DNA of 63,356 bases, taken from the NCBI RefSeq assembly GCF_023243045.1, contig NZ_JALKFX010000031.1:1-63356 (forward strand), given 5' to 3'. This DNA comes from Frankia sp. AgB32 (GTDB lineage Bacteria > Actinomycetota > Actinomycetes > Frankiales > Frankiaceae). The notes beneath the pieces are model-generated. The model did no database searches. It was not told the DNA's origin and saw nothing but the letters and a program-made list of their open reading frames with translations. Made by a program: the position numbers and the translations under genes. Shown in pieces: positions 30,352 through 41,200 of this stretch (positions within the stretch are counted from its first letter, which is position 1; each line of letters starts with the position of its first letter).

Positions 30352-33300
30352 TGCGCCCGCACCGGCTGAGCCTGGCGGCCTTCGGCGCCTTCCCCGGGCG
30401 GATCGACGTCGACTTCGACCAGCTGGGCAGCGGCGGGTTGCTCCTGTTGTGCGGGGAGACCGGCGCGGGCAAGACCACGCTGCTCGACGCGCTCGGATTC
30501 GCCCTGTTCGGAAAGGTCCCCGGCCTGCGAGGCAAGATCGACGGCGGGCCCGACCTGCGCTCCCACCACGCGGCGGCGGACACCTGGCCCTCGGTGACCC
30601 TCGAGTTCACGTCGGGTCCGGACCGCTACCGGATCACCCGCACCCCCGCCTGGGAGCGGCCCCGGCGCGGCGGTGGATCGACCCGCGAGCACCCGACCGC
30701 GACCCTGCGCCGGCGCACCGGCGAGACCCGCACGCGCGACCACGCGGACGACTGGGAGACCCTCGCCAGCAGGCCGCAGGATGTCGGCCACGAGATCGGC
30801 CAGCTCCTCGGCATGTCCGACGAGCAGTTCTTCCAGGTCGTGATGCTGCCGCAGGGACGTTTCGCGGACTTCCTGCAGGCCGGCCACGACGACCGGGAGA
30901 AGCTGCTCAAACGACTGTTCCGGGTCAGCCGGTTCGAGTTCACCGAGCAGTGGCTGCGGGATCGAGCGAAGATCAGCCGGGAGGATCTCGCCGAGGCGAG
31001 CGCCGCGCTCGATCGTGTGGCCGCGCGCATCGCCCAGGTCGCCGCCGCTCCCCTGCCGACCGCCGACGCGGCCCGGCCGGCGTCACCCGACTGGGCCGCC
31101 GGCCTGGCCGGCGCCGCCGCGGCGGCTGCCGGAGCGGCGGCGAGGGCACTCGACGCAGCGCGGACGGACCACGACAGGGCAGAGGAAACGCTCAGACGCA
31201 CCGTCGAGCTCGGGCGTCGCATCGAACGGCGCCGGGAACTCGCCGCGCGGCGCGACGAACTGGACGCGGCCCGCCCGGCGATGGATCTGCTCGCCGCCGA
31301 GGCCGAGGCGGCCCGACGGGCGGCGCTGGTGCTCCCCGCCCTCGCCGACCTGCGCGCACTCACCGACGCCGCGCACCGCGCACGGGAACTGGCCCAGGCC
31401 GCCCAGCACCGACTGGACGGCCATCCGGCTGGGCTGGTGCCGTCCGGGCCGCAGCCCCCGGACGGTGACGACGCGGCGACGGACGATCTCGGCGCGGCCG
31501 ACAGCGCCGGTTCGGCCGACGACGACGGCGGCGAGCGGGACGGGCCGGCTCGGATCCGGCGGCTCACCGCGGCGCTGGGCCGGTCGCACCGCGAGAGCGG
31601 ACGGCTGGAGCGGCTCGCGGGACTGCTCGCCGATGCCGAGCGGGACGAGCAGGACGCGCAGCAGGCCGACGACAACGCCGCTGCTCATCGCCGTGACGTC
31701 GACGTCCTCACACACCGGCTGACCGTCGAGCTGCCGGCCGCGCGCGCCGACGCCGACGCCCGCGTCGTCGCGGGACGCGTGGCCGGCGCGGACCTTTCCC
31801 GGCTCACCGAGCAGGCCCGCCGGGCGCGGGAGCTCGCCGGGGCCGCCGCCGAGCACGCCACCGCACGGGCGGCGGCGGACACGGCGGACGGGCTTGCCCG
31901 CGCCGCCCGCGAGCACGCGGACCGGCTTCGCCGCGACCGGTTCGACGCGATCACCGCGGAACTCGCCGCGCTGCTCGACCAGGGCACACCATGCCCGGTG
32001 TGCGGGTCCCTCGAGCACCCTGATCCCGCCAAGGTGCGGGCCCACCAGGTGAGCAAGGACGAGGAGCTCGCCGCCGGCCGGGAGGCCGACCGGCTGCTGG
32101 CCGAGGCCACCACCACGCGTAGCGGCGCCGACCGCGCCCACGAACGAGTGCGCTCCGCGCACGCCGAGCTGACCCGGCCGACCCCGGGTGCCGACCAGGC
32201 CGACCAGGCCGACCAGGCCGACCAGGCCGACCAGGCCCACCAGGCCCACCAGACCCACCAGACCGACCAGGCCGACCTGCCCCGCACAGCGCCGGCGCTC
32301 GGCGGGCTGCTCGCGGCGGTGCCCGCGGCGTTGACCCAGCTCAGCGAGCTCGCCGACGCCCTGGACGCGGCGGTGGCCGGGTGTGCGGCCGCCGCGGGCG
32401 ACCTCGCCGACGCCGAACGGGCCGTGGCCGACCTGCGCCATGACGAGACCGAGACAACCGCCCGGGCCGCGGCGAGCCGGGCGGGCGTCGACGCGGCGCT
32501 GCGCGCGGCGGCGCAGGCCCGCGAGCGCGCCGCCCAGCGGCTCGCGGGCATCCCGGTCGACCTGCGTGACGGCGCGGCGCTGGCCGAACGGCAGGCCGCG
32601 GTCGCGACGCTCGCCGCCGACCAGGAGACCGCACACACCGCCCTCGTCGCCACGCAGCGGGCCGGCGAGTCCCTCCGGCGGGCCCTGCGCACCGCGCTCG
32701 ACCTCGTCCGCCAGGCCGGCTTCGCCGATCAGGACGCCGTCGTCGCCGCCGGGGGCGACCCGGCCTGGCTGACCGCGGCGGACGCCGAGGTCCGGGCGCA
32801 CCGGGAGGAGACCGCCGCGGTCGCCGCCGCCCTCGCCGATGACGATCTCGCCGTCGACCCGGACAGCCCCGTGCCGATCGCCGAGCACACCGCGGCAGCC
32901 GCGGCGGCCCGCGCGGCACACGAGGCCGCCGTGACGCTCTGCGCGCCCGCGACGAAGCAGGCGGATGACCTGGCCGACCTGCACAACGGCTACGCCGAGG
33001 GATACGCGCAGCTGCGCCCGCTCCAGGCGGACGCGGACGAGCTGCACCAGCTCGCCGAGCTCGCCGCCGGCCGCGGTGGGAACACCGAGGGCATGCCGCT
33101 GTCGAGTTTCGTGCTCGCCGCGCGGCTGGAGGAGGTCGCGGTCGCGGCCAGCGGTCGGCTCGCCGCGATGAGCGGCGGGCGGTTCACCCTCGTCCACGAC
33201 AGCACCGAACGCCGCGACCGCCGGCGCCGGGCCGGCCTCGGCCTGCTCGTCGAGGACGCCTGGACCGGCCGGCGCCGGCCGACCGGCACGCTCTCGGGCG

Positions 33301-33584
33301 GTGAGACGTTTCAGGCCGCGCTGTCGCTCGCGCTGGGTCTCGCCGACGTCGTGACGGCGGAGGCCGGCGGGCGCCGCCTGGACACCCTGTTCATCGACGA
33401 GGGCTTCGGCTCGCTGGACGCGGACAGCCTCGACGAGGTGATGACCGTCCTCGACGAGCTACGCTCCGGCGGGCGGCTCGTCGGCCTGGTCAGCCATGTC
33501 GCCGAGCTGCGCCAGCGCATCCCGAACCAGATCCGGGTCGTGAAGGGAACCACCGGCAGTCACGTCGAGACGACGTTCGGCTAG
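30351..33584 (+). CDS. sbcC: Exonuclease SbcCD subunit C (SMC-like ATPase)
   Basis: The 1077-residue ATPase has Walker A LLLCGETGAGKTTLLDALGF near residue 40, the Q-loop/DEQFFQVVMLPQGRF, a central zinc hook TPCPVCGSLEHPDP near residue 548, the signature motif GTLSGGETFQAALSLALG and Walker B TLFIDEGFGSLD. Long Ala/Arg/Glu coiled coils flank the hook. Unusual is a run of repeated Asp-Gln-Ala triplets at about residues 614-640. Length is in the normal range. It overlaps the convergent proB gene by four bases. Confidence 0.95.
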   Translation: MRPHRLSLAAFGAFPGRIDVDFDQLGSGGLLLLCGETGAGKTTLLDALGFALFGKVPGLRGKIDGGPDLRSHHAAADTWPSVTLEFTSGPDRYRITRTPAWERPRRGGGSTREHPTATLRRRTGETRTRDHADDWETLASRPQDVGHEIGQLLGMSDEQFFQVVMLPQGRFADFLQAGHDDREKLLKRLFRVSRFEFTEQWLRDRAKISREDLAEASAALDRVAARIAQVAAAPLPTADAARPASPDWAAGLAGAAAAAAGAAARALDAARTDHDRAEETLRRTVELGRRIERRRELAARRDELDAARPAMDLLAAEAEAARRAALVLPALADLRALTDAAHRARELAQAAQHRLDGHPAGLVPSGPQPPDGDDAATDDLGAADSAGSADDDGGERDGPARIRRLTAALGRSHRESGRLERLAGLLADAERDEQDAQQADDNAAAHRRDVDVLTHRLTVELPAARADADARVVAGRVAGADLSRLTEQARRARELAGAAAEHATARAAADTADGLARAAREHADRLRRDRFDAITAELAALLDQGTPCPVCGSLEHPDPAKVRAHQVSKDEELAAGREADRLLAEATTTRSGADRAHERVRSAHAELTRPTPGADQADQADQADQADQAHQAHQTHQTDQADLPRTAPALGGLLAAVPAALTQLSELADALDAAVAGCAAAAGDLADAERAVADLRHDETETTARAAASRAGVDAALRAAAQARERAAQRLAGIPVDLRDGAALAERQAAVATLAADQETAHTALVATQRAGESLRRALRTALDLVRQAGFADQDAVVAAGGDPAWLTAADAEVRAHREETAAVAAALADDDLAVDPDSPVPIAEHTAAAAAARAAHEAAVTLCAPATKQADDLADLHNGYAEGYAQLRPLQADADELHQLAELAAGRGGNTEGMPLSSFVLAARLEEVAVAASGRLAAMSGGRFTLVHDSTERRDRRRRAGLGLLVEDAWTGRRRPTGTLSGGETFQAALSLALGLADVVTAEAGGRRLDTLFIDEGFGSLDADSLDEVMTVLDELRSGGRLVGLVSHVAELRQRIPNQIRVVKGTTGSHVETTFG
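32193..32276 (+). repeat. Tandem 9-base repeats in sbcC
   Basis: About nine copies of a 9-base unit (GACCAGGCC and variants with CAC or ACC) encode Asp/His-Gln-Ala/Thr triplets. They lie just after the zinc hook in the returning coiled coil. A 3-residue period does not fit a heptad coiled coil, so it may form a flexible linker and change length by slippage. Confidence 0.85.
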
Positions 33585-34693
33585 CGCGCCGGCAGGAGCA
33601 GCACCAGGTCGTCGCGGTGCACGACCTCGCGCTCGTAGGAAGGGCCGAGTTCCGCGGCGAGCTCACCGGTGGACCGGCCCAGCATCGCCGGCAGTTCCGC
33701 GGCGTCGAACGCGACCAGCCCCCGAGCAACCGGTCGGCCCTCGGGGTCGACCAGGTCGACCGGGTCCCCGGCGACGAAGTCACCGTCGACGGCGGTGACC
33801 CCCGCCGGCAGCAGCGACGCCCGGCGCCGGACGACCGCGGTGACCGCGCCGGCATCCAGCCTGAGCCGGCCCTCGGCGGCGCTGGCGTGCGCGAGCCACA
33901 GCAGCCGGGAGGCCCGGCGCGGGCCCGTGGGGTGGAAGACCGTGCCGACCTCGTCGCCCCGCAGCGCCGGGGCCGCGTTCGCCGCGGACGTGATGATCGC
34001 ACGAAGGCCACCGGAGGCCGCCATCCGGGCAGCTTCGATCTTGGTCGCCATCCCGCCGACGCCGACGCCGGCGGTACCGGTGCCGCGGGCGGTCAGCCCG
34101 GCCAGATCCGCGTCCGAGCGGACCTCGCGGACCAGGTTCGCCGGGCCCTGCCGGGGATTGGCGTCGTAGAGGCCGTCGACGTCCGACAGGAGCACGAGCA
34201 GGTCGGCCGAGACGAGGTGGGCGACGATCGCGGCGAGCCGGTCGTTGTCGCCGAAGCGGATCTCCTGGGTGGCCACGGCGTCGTTCTCGTTGATGATCGG
34301 GACGACGCCGAGTTCGAGCAGCCGGTCAAGCGTGGTCCGCGCGTTGCGGTAGTGGGTGCGGCGGACGACGTCGGTGGCGGTCAGCAGCACCTGGCCGACC
34401 CGGAACCCGGCCCGGCCGAAGGCCTCGGCATAGCTGTGGACCAGCGAGCTCTGCCCCACGCTGGCCGCGGCCTGCTGGGTGGCGAGGTCGCGCGGCCGCC
34501 TGGTCAGCCCGAGCGGAGCCAGGCCCGCGGCGATCGCACCCGACGACACGAGCACAAGCTGGCCCGCCCTGGGCAGCAGTGCCGTCACGAGCCGGTCGAG
34601 TCGCTCGACGTCGAGCCCGCCGGCGGCCGTCGTCAGCGACGACGAACCGACCTTGACGACGACCCGCTGCGCGTCGGCCACGAACGCACGCAC
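33581..34693 (-). CDS. proB: Glutamate 5-kinase
   Basis: The 370-residue enzyme phosphorylates glutamate, the first and feedback-inhibited step of proline synthesis. The N-terminal amino-acid-kinase domain shows VVVKVGSSSLT, LVLVSSGAIAAGL, PIINENDAVAT, FGDNDRLAAIVA and GGMATKIEAARMA. A C-terminal PUA domain occupies about 275-355. GTG 34693 has GGGGAAGA upstream. It is 41 bases downstream of obgE on the same strand, the conserved rplU-rpmA-obg-proB order. Confidence 0.95.
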   Translation of the reverse strand: MRAFVADAQRVVVKVGSSSLTTAAGGLDVERLDRLVTALLPRAGQLVLVSSGAIAAGLAPLGLTRRPRDLATQQAAASVGQSSLVHSYAEAFGRAGFRVGQVLLTATDVVRRTHYRNARTTLDRLLELGVVPIINENDAVATQEIRFGDNDRLAAIVAHLVSADLLVLLSDVDGLYDANPRQGPANLVREVRSDADLAGLTARGTGTAGVGVGGMATKIEAARMAASGGLRAIITSAANAAPALRGDEVGTVFHPTGPRRASRLLWLAHASAAEGRLRLDAGAVTAVVRRRASLLPAGVTAVDGDFVAGDPVDLVDPEGRPVARGLVAFDAAELPAMLGRSTGELAAELGPSYEREVVHRDDLVLLLPAR

Positions 34694-34734
34694 GTCTTCC
34701 CCACCCTCCGTACCGATCTTCTGTTGTGCCGGCG

Positions 34735-36285
34735 TCAGGAGTCCGGGTTCCGCTCCAGGGTGCCGACGGCCAGGTCGGGCGCGCCGTCCTGGATGTCGCC
34801 GAGGACGCGACCGCGCTGGGAGCGGGCGATCCGCTCGGCGCGCGTCAGCCGGACCGAGGTCCGCAACCGGTCGTCACTGCCACGCGGGCCGAGGGTCGCG
34901 CCGGTCGGGCTCGTGGGTTGCGCACCGTCCGGCTGGTCCTCGGCGTCCGCCGCGGCCGCGCCCGCCGCCGCGATCTCCGCGGCCAGGGCGCCGCCGCTCA
35001 GCGTCGGCTCCCATTCGAAGGTGACCGCCCCGATCGTGACATCGACACCGGCGGTCGCGCCGAGCCGGGCGAGCTCCTTCTCCACGCCCAGCCGGGCCAG
35101 TCGGTCCGCGAGGAAACCGATTGCCTCGTCGTTGGTGAAGTCGGTCTGGAGGACCCAGCGCTCGGGCTTCCGGCCCTTGATCAGGAAGCCGTCGTCGTGC
35201 GTGGACACGGTGAAGTCCGGCTCGTTCACCGCGCGCGGGCGCAGGACGACCCGGGTCGCGACCTGGGTCGGCTGTGCCGCCCGGTGCTCGGCGACCTTCT
35301 CCGCCAGGGCCAGCGACAGCGCGTGGACGCCGCGCCTGGTGGCGCTGCTGATCGCGAACACCGGGAGACCACGGACCCGCAGCTCGGGCGCCACCATCTC
35401 GGCGAGTTCGGCCGCGTCGGGAACGTCGATCTTGTTCAGCACGACGAGCCGGGGCCGGTTGGACAGGTCGGCCGAGTAGGCGGCGAGCTCGGCCTCGATG
35501 ACGTCGAGGTCGGTCAGCGGATCACGGCCGGGCTCCAGCGTGGCGCAGTCGAGCACATGGACGATCAGCGAGCAGCGTTCGATGTGCCGCAGGAACTCCA
35601 GGCCCAGTCCACGCCCCTGGCTGGCGCCGGGGATGAGCCCGGGGACGTCCGCCACCGTGTACGGCGGGTGGTCGCCGGCCTGGGCGACGCCGAGGTTCGG
35701 CGCGAGCGTGGTGAACGGATAGTCCGCGATCTTCGGCCGGGCCGCGCTGAGCACCGACACCAGGGACGACTTGCCGGCGCTGGGGAAACCGACGAGGGCG
35801 ACGTCCGCGACCGTCTTGAGTTCGAGGGTCGCGTCGAGCTGCTCACCGGGTTCGCCGAGTTCGGCGAACCCGGGCGCCTTGCGGCGGGCCGACGCGAGCG
35901 ACGCGTTGCCGCGGCCGCCGCGGCCACCGCGGGCGAGCACGTAGGCGCTGCCGGCCCCGACCAGGTCGATGACCTGCTCGCCGTCGCCGTCGAGGACGAC
36001 GGTGCCGTCGGGCACCGGCAGGATGAGGTCCTCCCCGTCGGCGCCGTGCCGGTTGGACCCCTGCCCGGGCCGACCGCGCGAGGCCCGCTGATGGGGATGG
36101 AAGTGGAAGTCGAGCAGCGTCGTGACGCTGGGGTCGACGATGAGCCGGATGTCACCGCCCCGCCCGCCGTCCCCACCGTCCGGGCCGCCGAGTGGCTTGA
36201 ACTTCTCCCGGTGGATGGACGCGCAGCCGTGGCCACCGTCCCCGGCCGCCGCGTGCAGGATTACCCGATCGACAAAGCTCGGCAC
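34735..36285 (-). CDS. obgE: GTPase Obg/CgtA
   Basis: The 516-residue GTPase is needed for 50S subunit assembly and stress control. It has the glycine-rich Obg fold ([32 protein letters not shown]), G1 [11 protein letters not shown]2/G3 with [10 protein letters not shown] and [12 protein letters not shown]4 LNKIDVPD, and an Obg C-terminal (OCT) domain about residues 345-430. The start is GTG 36285, with AGGGAGG at good spacing; the longer frame upstream has no homology. The last 80 residues form a low-complexity tail. It sits between rpmA and proB. Confidence 0.95.
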   Translation of the reverse strand: MPSFVDRVILHAAAGDGGHGCASIHREKFKPLGGPDGGDGGRGGDIRLIVDPSVTTLLDFHFHPHQRASRGRPGQGSNRHGADGEDLILPVPDGTVVLDGDGEQVIDLVGAGSAYVLARGGRGGRGNASLASARRKAPGFAELGEPGEQLDATLELKTVADVALVGFPSAGKSSLVSVLSAARPKIADYPFTTLAPNLGVAQAGDHPPYTVADVPGLIPGASQGRGLGLEFLRHIERCSLIVHVLDCATLEPGRDPLTDLDVIEAELAAYSADLSNRPRLVVLNKIDVPDAAELAEMVAPELRVRGLPVFAISSATRRGVHALSLALAEKVAEHRAAQPTQVATRVVLRPRAVNEPDFTVSTHDDGFLIKGRKPERWVLQTDFTNDEAIGFLADRLARLGVEKELARLGATAGVDVTIGAVTFEWEPTLSGGALAAEIAAAGAAAADAEDQPDGAQPTSPTGATLGPRGSDDRLRTSVRLTRAERIARSQRGRVLGDIQDGAPDLAVGTLERNPDS

Positions 36286-36560
36286 TGCCGCCGCCTCCCT
36301 TACCCCGTCTGTGGCCTCCACCGGGTCGGTGGCACCTGGCGCGTCGATGACCTTCGGCCGGCCGTTGGACCTCCGCACCCACCGGCAGCCGCGCCCAGCA
36401 CCACCCGGCGGGCCGGACACGGCACCCGGGCATACAACCAAAACCGCGCGCACCGGACCCCGGAGCGGGATGGTGCGCGCGGTGTGGGTAGCCGAACCTG
36501 CCACAACGGAGGCTGCGGGCGAGCCCGCGCTCCGCCGCCTGGTCAAGTCCGGCCGGACGA

Positions 36561-36827
36561 TCAGGCCGCGGGCGCCGCCTCGATGACCACGTTCACAACC
36601 CGCCGGCCGCGGCTGCGGCCGAACTGCACGTGCCCGGGCGACAGCGCGAACAGCGTGTCGTCCTTGCCGCGCCCCACCAGCTCGCCCGGGTGGAAGTGGG
36701 TCCCCCGCTGGCGGACGATGATCTCGCCGGCCTTGACGAACTGACCGCCGAAACGCTTCACGCCGAGGCGCTGTGCGTTGGAATCCCGACCGTTGCGCGA
36801 GGAGCTCGCGCCCTTCTTGTGCGCCAT
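36561..36827 (-). CDS. rpmA: Ribosomal protein bL27
   Basis: The 88-residue protein matches bL27 end to end: [47 protein letters not shown] and [12 protein letters not shown]. The N-terminus that reaches the peptidyl-transferase centre starts directly with MAHKKG, so no cleaved prepeptide of the Firmicutes type exists. It begins 4 bases after the rplU stop. Confidence 0.97.
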   Translation of the reverse strand: MAHKKGASSSRNGRDSNAQRLGVKRFGGQFVKAGEIIVRQRGTHFHPGELVGRGKDDTLFALSPGHVQFGRSRGRRVVNVVIEAAPAA

Positions 36828-36831
36828 TGCG

Positions 36832-37149
36832 TCAGGCCTTCCCGGTGTCGATGCCGGTCACCTTGAGCCGCGTCAGCTTCTGGCGGTGGCCCTGACGCTT
36901 GTGGTAGCCGGTCTTGTTCTTGAACTTGTGGATCCGGATCTTCGGACCCTTGACGACGCCGACAACCTCGGCGGTCACCGCGACCGACGCGAGGGCGTCA
37001 GCCGCATGGGTGACCGAGTCACCGTCGACGAGCAGGAGCGCCGGAAGGTTCACGGCCACACCCGGCTCTCCGGGAAGGAGTTCGACGTCGACGACATCGC
37101 CGACGGCGACCCTGTGTTGCTTGCCGCCGCTGGCAACGACCGCGTACAC
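36832..37149 (-). CDS. rplU: Ribosomal protein bL21
   Basis: The 105-residue protein starts at GTG 37149, with AGGGAGA upstream, and reads [20 protein letters not shown], then [20 protein letters not shown] and [13 protein letters not shown], all bL21 signatures. An upstream open frame exists but has no L21 homology. It leads the rplU-rpmA-obgE-proB block; a 38-bp palindrome lies about 260 bases upstream. Confidence 0.96.
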   Translation of the reverse strand: MYAVVASGGKQHRVAVGDVVDVELLPGEPGVAVNLPALLLVDGDSVTHAADALASVAVTAEVVGVVKGPKIRIHKFKNKTGYHKRQGHRQKLTRLKVTGIDTGKA

Positions 37150-37587
37150 CAGATCTCCCTGCTGTTGTTTTGCCGCTGTAACCGTGGGCGACGAGGCCGC
37201 CCACGGAGCTTTGGGTGCGCATGCCCCGACCTGCGGCCGCACAGCGGCCGGCCGGAGACTCCCGGGCGGGCCGAGCCCAGCCCGGAGGAACATGCGGCCT
37301 CCACCTTACAGGTCATCGGCACTCCGGTGACGATCGGGAGTCCCCGGCGTCGGCTGCCCGGCCAGCGATCCGACCCGCCCTCCGCCGGCGGGGCGACACC
37401 GGCCGCGCGCCGGTCCGTCCGCGTGGGACATGTCCCACGCGGACGGACCATGTAGGCGGATGACCCATACGGGCCATGGTGAACCGCCCTCGTCAGAGAG
37501 AAACATGGACCGTCCACCAGGCGTGGACCCAGGACAACGTGAGCGGGCACCGCGCTGGAAACGACGGCACATCGGGGGTGACGAGGA
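37150..37587. other. Divergent intergenic region upstream of rplU
   Basis: This 438-base gap lies between rplU (minus) and the membrane-protein gene at 37588 (plus), so promoters for both should be here. The only outstanding structure is the perfect palindrome at 37412-37449. No gene is supported. Confidence 0.5.
37412..37449. promoter_or_regulatory. Perfect 38-bp palindrome upstream of rplU
   Basis: Bases 37412-37430 are the exact reverse complement of 37431-37449, with no central spacer (the centre is GACATGTC). It lies about 260 bases upstream of rplU and 140 bases upstream of the plus-strand membrane gene. As DNA it could be an operator for a dimeric regulator; as RNA it would fold into a long hairpin acting as terminator or attenuator. 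Which strand carries it in a transcript is unknown. Confidence 0.7.
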
Positions 37588-38127
37588 ATGATCTGGCAAC
37601 TGCTGGTCGGCGCGGCGGGTGTCGGGACGGCCCTTGCCCTGGCCATCGCGTGCCGTCCGGCTGCCGCGGTCGCCCGTCGTCACGGCTCGGTGCCGGGAAC
37701 GGTGCCGGCCGCCACCGGCGCGCTCGCCGTGCTCGCCGTCATCGGCGTGGTCCTGACCGCCTTCGCCGGGCTGGCCGCCTGGGCGGGCGCCTGCTGGCTG
37801 CTGTGCACCGCGGCGGCCGCCGGGTGGATCGCCGTGCGGCGTCGCGACCCGGCCGCGTGGGGGCTCATGGCGCCGGAGCCGGTCCGCGTGGTGTCCCGGG
37901 AGCGGATGAGCGCCGATCTGGCCGATCAGGACGACCTGGTCCAGTCACTGACCATCGCGTCGTACGCGTTGCAGATGGGTGATGCCGGTCGCGCCCGGCA
38001 GGCCGTCGAGGTCGCGCTGTCCCGCTCCCGGGCGACGTTGGACGTGCTGCTGCGCGAGGATTCCGGGCGCGGCTTCGTCCGCTCCGCTCCGGCCGCGCAG
38101 ACCCCGGCGGGTCCGACCGCCGCCTGA
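37588..38127 (+). CDS. Small membrane protein, unknown function
   Basis: The 179-residue protein has three likely membrane segments (about 2-22, 42-62 and 65-83), then a basic stop-transfer (AVRRRD) and a cytosolic helical part (DLVQSLTIASYALQMGD, GRARQAVEVALSRSRATL) that looks like a single TPR-type helix pair. It ends in a Pro/Ala tail. The ATG at 37588 is preceded by GGGGGTGACGAGGA. It is transcribed away from rplU and towards RNase E/G. No family recognised. Confidence 0.7.
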   Translation: MIWQLLVGAAGVGTALALAIACRPAAAVARRHGSVPGTVPAATGALAVLAVIGVVLTAFAGLAAWAGACWLLCTAAAAGWIAVRRRDPAAWGLMAPEPVRVVSRERMSADLADQDDLVQSLTIASYALQMGDAGRARQAVEVALSRSRATLDVLLREDSGRGFVRSAPAAQTPAGPTAA

Positions 38128-38175
38128 CCGAGCCGGCGCCCTCTCCGAGCCGGCGCCCTGACCAACCCGCCTGAC

Positions 38176-38226
38176 CGTCGAAGACGCCACCCGAGGCACA
38201 CCCGCACTGTCGCGGCGTCTTCGACG
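38176..38226. terminator. 13-bp stem-loop between convergent genes
   Basis: Arms 38176-38188 and 38214-38226 are perfectly complementary (25-base loop). The element lies between the membrane-protein stop (38127) and the RNase E/G stop (38294), fitting a shared terminator. A direct repeat of a 15-base GC-rich unit lies just upstream at about 38129-38160. Confidence 0.6.
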
Positions 38227-38293
38227 CCCGACGTCCGCCACGGCCGTTCGGCCGTCGGTACCGGTCGGGATGGACCGGTACCGACGGCGCGGC

Positions 38294-41200
38294 TCATCCG
38301 CTGGTGCTCTCCGCGGGCGACGGCCCCGGCGGCGCTTCCGCACCCGGCTGGGAGACCGGCCGGGAAGCCCGGCGTCGCCGGCCCTTCGCCGGCTTGACCG
38401 CCTCCGCCCCGCCGTCCACGACGGCGACGCTGTCGGGGTCGTCGGAGTTGGCATAGACCGGCGCGGGGGCGTCCTGCTCCGCCGCCGCAGCGGGCAGGTC
38501 CACGCTGTCGTTCACCGCGGCGGCTGGCTGCTCGCTGGCCGGCGCCGAACTCTCCGGCGCCGAACTCTCCGGCACGGAGCTCTCGGGCAGCACGGAGGAC
38601 TCGGGCAGCACGGAGGTCTCCGGCACGGTGAGCACAGTGCCGGAGTCGGTACCGCCGGCCTCGGGTACCTCGGTTACCGTGGCGGACCCGCCCCCGGCCT
38701 GGCTCGACGTTGCCGTCGGCGCGGGGCCACCGGCCGACCGCGTGGCAGCACCGCGCGAGCGCCGGCCTGAGCCGCTCGGCGTGGACCCACCGGCCGCCGG
38801 CTCGGACTGCCCGTTGCCGCCGCCGGTCACCGCGGCGGGTACCGGGTGGCTGTGCCCGCTGTGGCCACTGCCGTTGGCCGAGCCGTTCCCACTGGCCGAG
38901 CCGTTGCCGCTGACGGAGCCGTTGCCGTTGGCAGAGCTGCCGTTCAGGTGGATGACCACCCCGCGGCCGTTGCAGTGGATGCACGACTCGCTGTAGGCCT
39001 CCAGGAGACCCTGCCCGACGCGCTTGCGGGTCATCTGGACCAGCCCGAGGCTGGTGACCTCCGCGACCTGGTGGCGGGTCCGGTCCCGGCCGAGGCATTC
39101 GGTGAGCCGGCGCAGGACCAGTTCCCGGTTGCTTTCCAGGACCATGTCGATGAAGTCGATGACGATGATTCCGCCGATGTCCCGCAGCCGCAGCTGACGG
39201 ACGATCTCCTCGGCGGCCTCGAGGTTGTTCTTGGTGACCGTTTCCTCGAGGTTGCCGCCCTTGCCGGTGAACTTCCCGGTGTTGACGTCGACGACGGTCA
39301 TCGCCTCGGTCCGGTCGATCACCAGCGATCCGCCGGAGGGCAGCCACACCTTGCGGTCGAGTGCCTTGGCGAGCTGCTCGTCGACCCGGTAGTCGGCGAA
39401 GAGGTCGCCGGTGCCGGCGTAGCGGCGGATCCGGGGTCGCAGGTCGGGCGCAACGGTGTCGATGTACTCCTCGATCGTCTGGGCCTCGCCGGACCCCTGG
39501 ACCACCAGTTCGGTGAAGTCCTCGTTGAAGATGTCGCGGATCACCCGGACGACGAGGTCGGGTTCGCCGGAGAGCAGCGAGGGCGCGGACGCCTTCTTCG
39601 ACCGGCGCTGGATGTCCTCCCACTGCGCGGCGAGCCGCTCGACGTCGCGGGAGAGCTCGGCCTCGCTGGCGCCCTCGGCGGCGGTGCGCACGATGACGCC
39701 GCCGTCCTCCGGCGTGATCTTCTTGAGGATGCTCTTCAGCCGGGCCCGCTCGGTGTCCGGCAGCTTGCGGCTGATGCCCGCGTTCTGGCCGTCCGGAACG
39801 TAGACCAGGTAGCGGCCCGGCAGGCTGATCTGGCTGGTCAGCCGGGCGCCCTTGTGACCGATCGGGTCCTTCGAGACCTGCACCAGCACGGACTGCCCGG
39901 ACTTGAGCACCTGCTCGATCTTGCGGGGCCGGCCGTCGAGCCCGGAGGCGTCGTAGTTGACCTCACCCGCGTACAGCACGGCGTTGCGGCCCTTGCCGAT
40001 GTCGACGAAGGCCGCCTCCATGCTGGCCAGCACGTTCTGCACCCGGCCGAGGTACACGTTGCCCGCGTAGGACGCGGAACTGGCCCGGGTGACGAAGTGC
40101 TCGACGAGCACGCCGTCCTCGAGGACGGCGATCTGCGTGCGATCGCCGGCATGGCGCACGACCATCCGGCGCTCGACCGCCTCGCGGCGCGCCAGGAACT
40201 CGGCCTCGGTGACGATCGGCGGACGGCGCCGCCCGCTGTCCCGGCCCTCGCGCCGACGCTGGCGCTTGGCCTCCAGCCGGGTCGAACCGCTCAGACCGCG
40301 GACAAGATCCTCATCGCGCCGCGTTTCGCGGACGTGCACGACCGTGTTGGGCGGATCGTCCACCACGGCCGGTTCGTCCCCGCCGGTCCGGCGGCGCCGC
40401 CGACGCCGTCGGCGCGAGTTGCTGCCCCGCTCGTCATCCGCGTCGGAGTCCGCGTCGGAATCGGCACCGGCCTCGCCGTCGGAGTCGGTCGCGTCGTCGC
40501 TGCCGGTCGCCTCGGCCATCGGGTCCGACTCCGCGGACCAGTCGTCGATGTCGGCGTCCGTCGACTCACCGGCATCGCCCTCGGCCCCATCGCCCTCGGC
40601 CGCATCGGCCGAGGGCTCGGAGCCGTCCTCGTTCTCACGGGCGCGGCCCCGACCGCGGCGACCGCGGCGACGACGGCGGGTCGACCCGGAGGCGCCACCG
40701 CCCTCGTCGTCCTCGTCGAACTCGCCGTCCTCCTCCGCCGCGGGGAGCTCCGTCGGCGCGCTGTCGGCCGTGGTGACCAGCGTGTCGTCGTCAGGCGCGG
40801 TGCTGGGTGCGGCGTCGACCGGCTGCTCGTCGGCAGCGGCGACGTCAAGGTCGGACGCCTCGTCAACCTGGCGTTCGGGCTCGCCACGGGTCCAGCGCGG
40901 CTCGGCCGCGGCCGGCACGGGCGCCTGGAAGGTGACCATGGCCACCGGACGCCGGGCCGCCGGGCGGGCCGCCGGAGCCGGCGTTTCCTCCCCGACACCG
41001 GTCCAGGTGGGGGCGGCCACCCGCCGGGTTCGCGTCCGGGAGCGGCCACCGGTCGAGGCGGGAGCGGCGTCACCGTCCGCGGCCGGGGCGGGGCCCGCGT
41101 CGGGGCCGGACGTCACGGCCTCGACAACCGGCTCCGCCGTCGCTACGCCCGGCTGGTCGGCGAGGTCGTCCTCGTCCATCGCCGATGCGTGGCCGGCACG

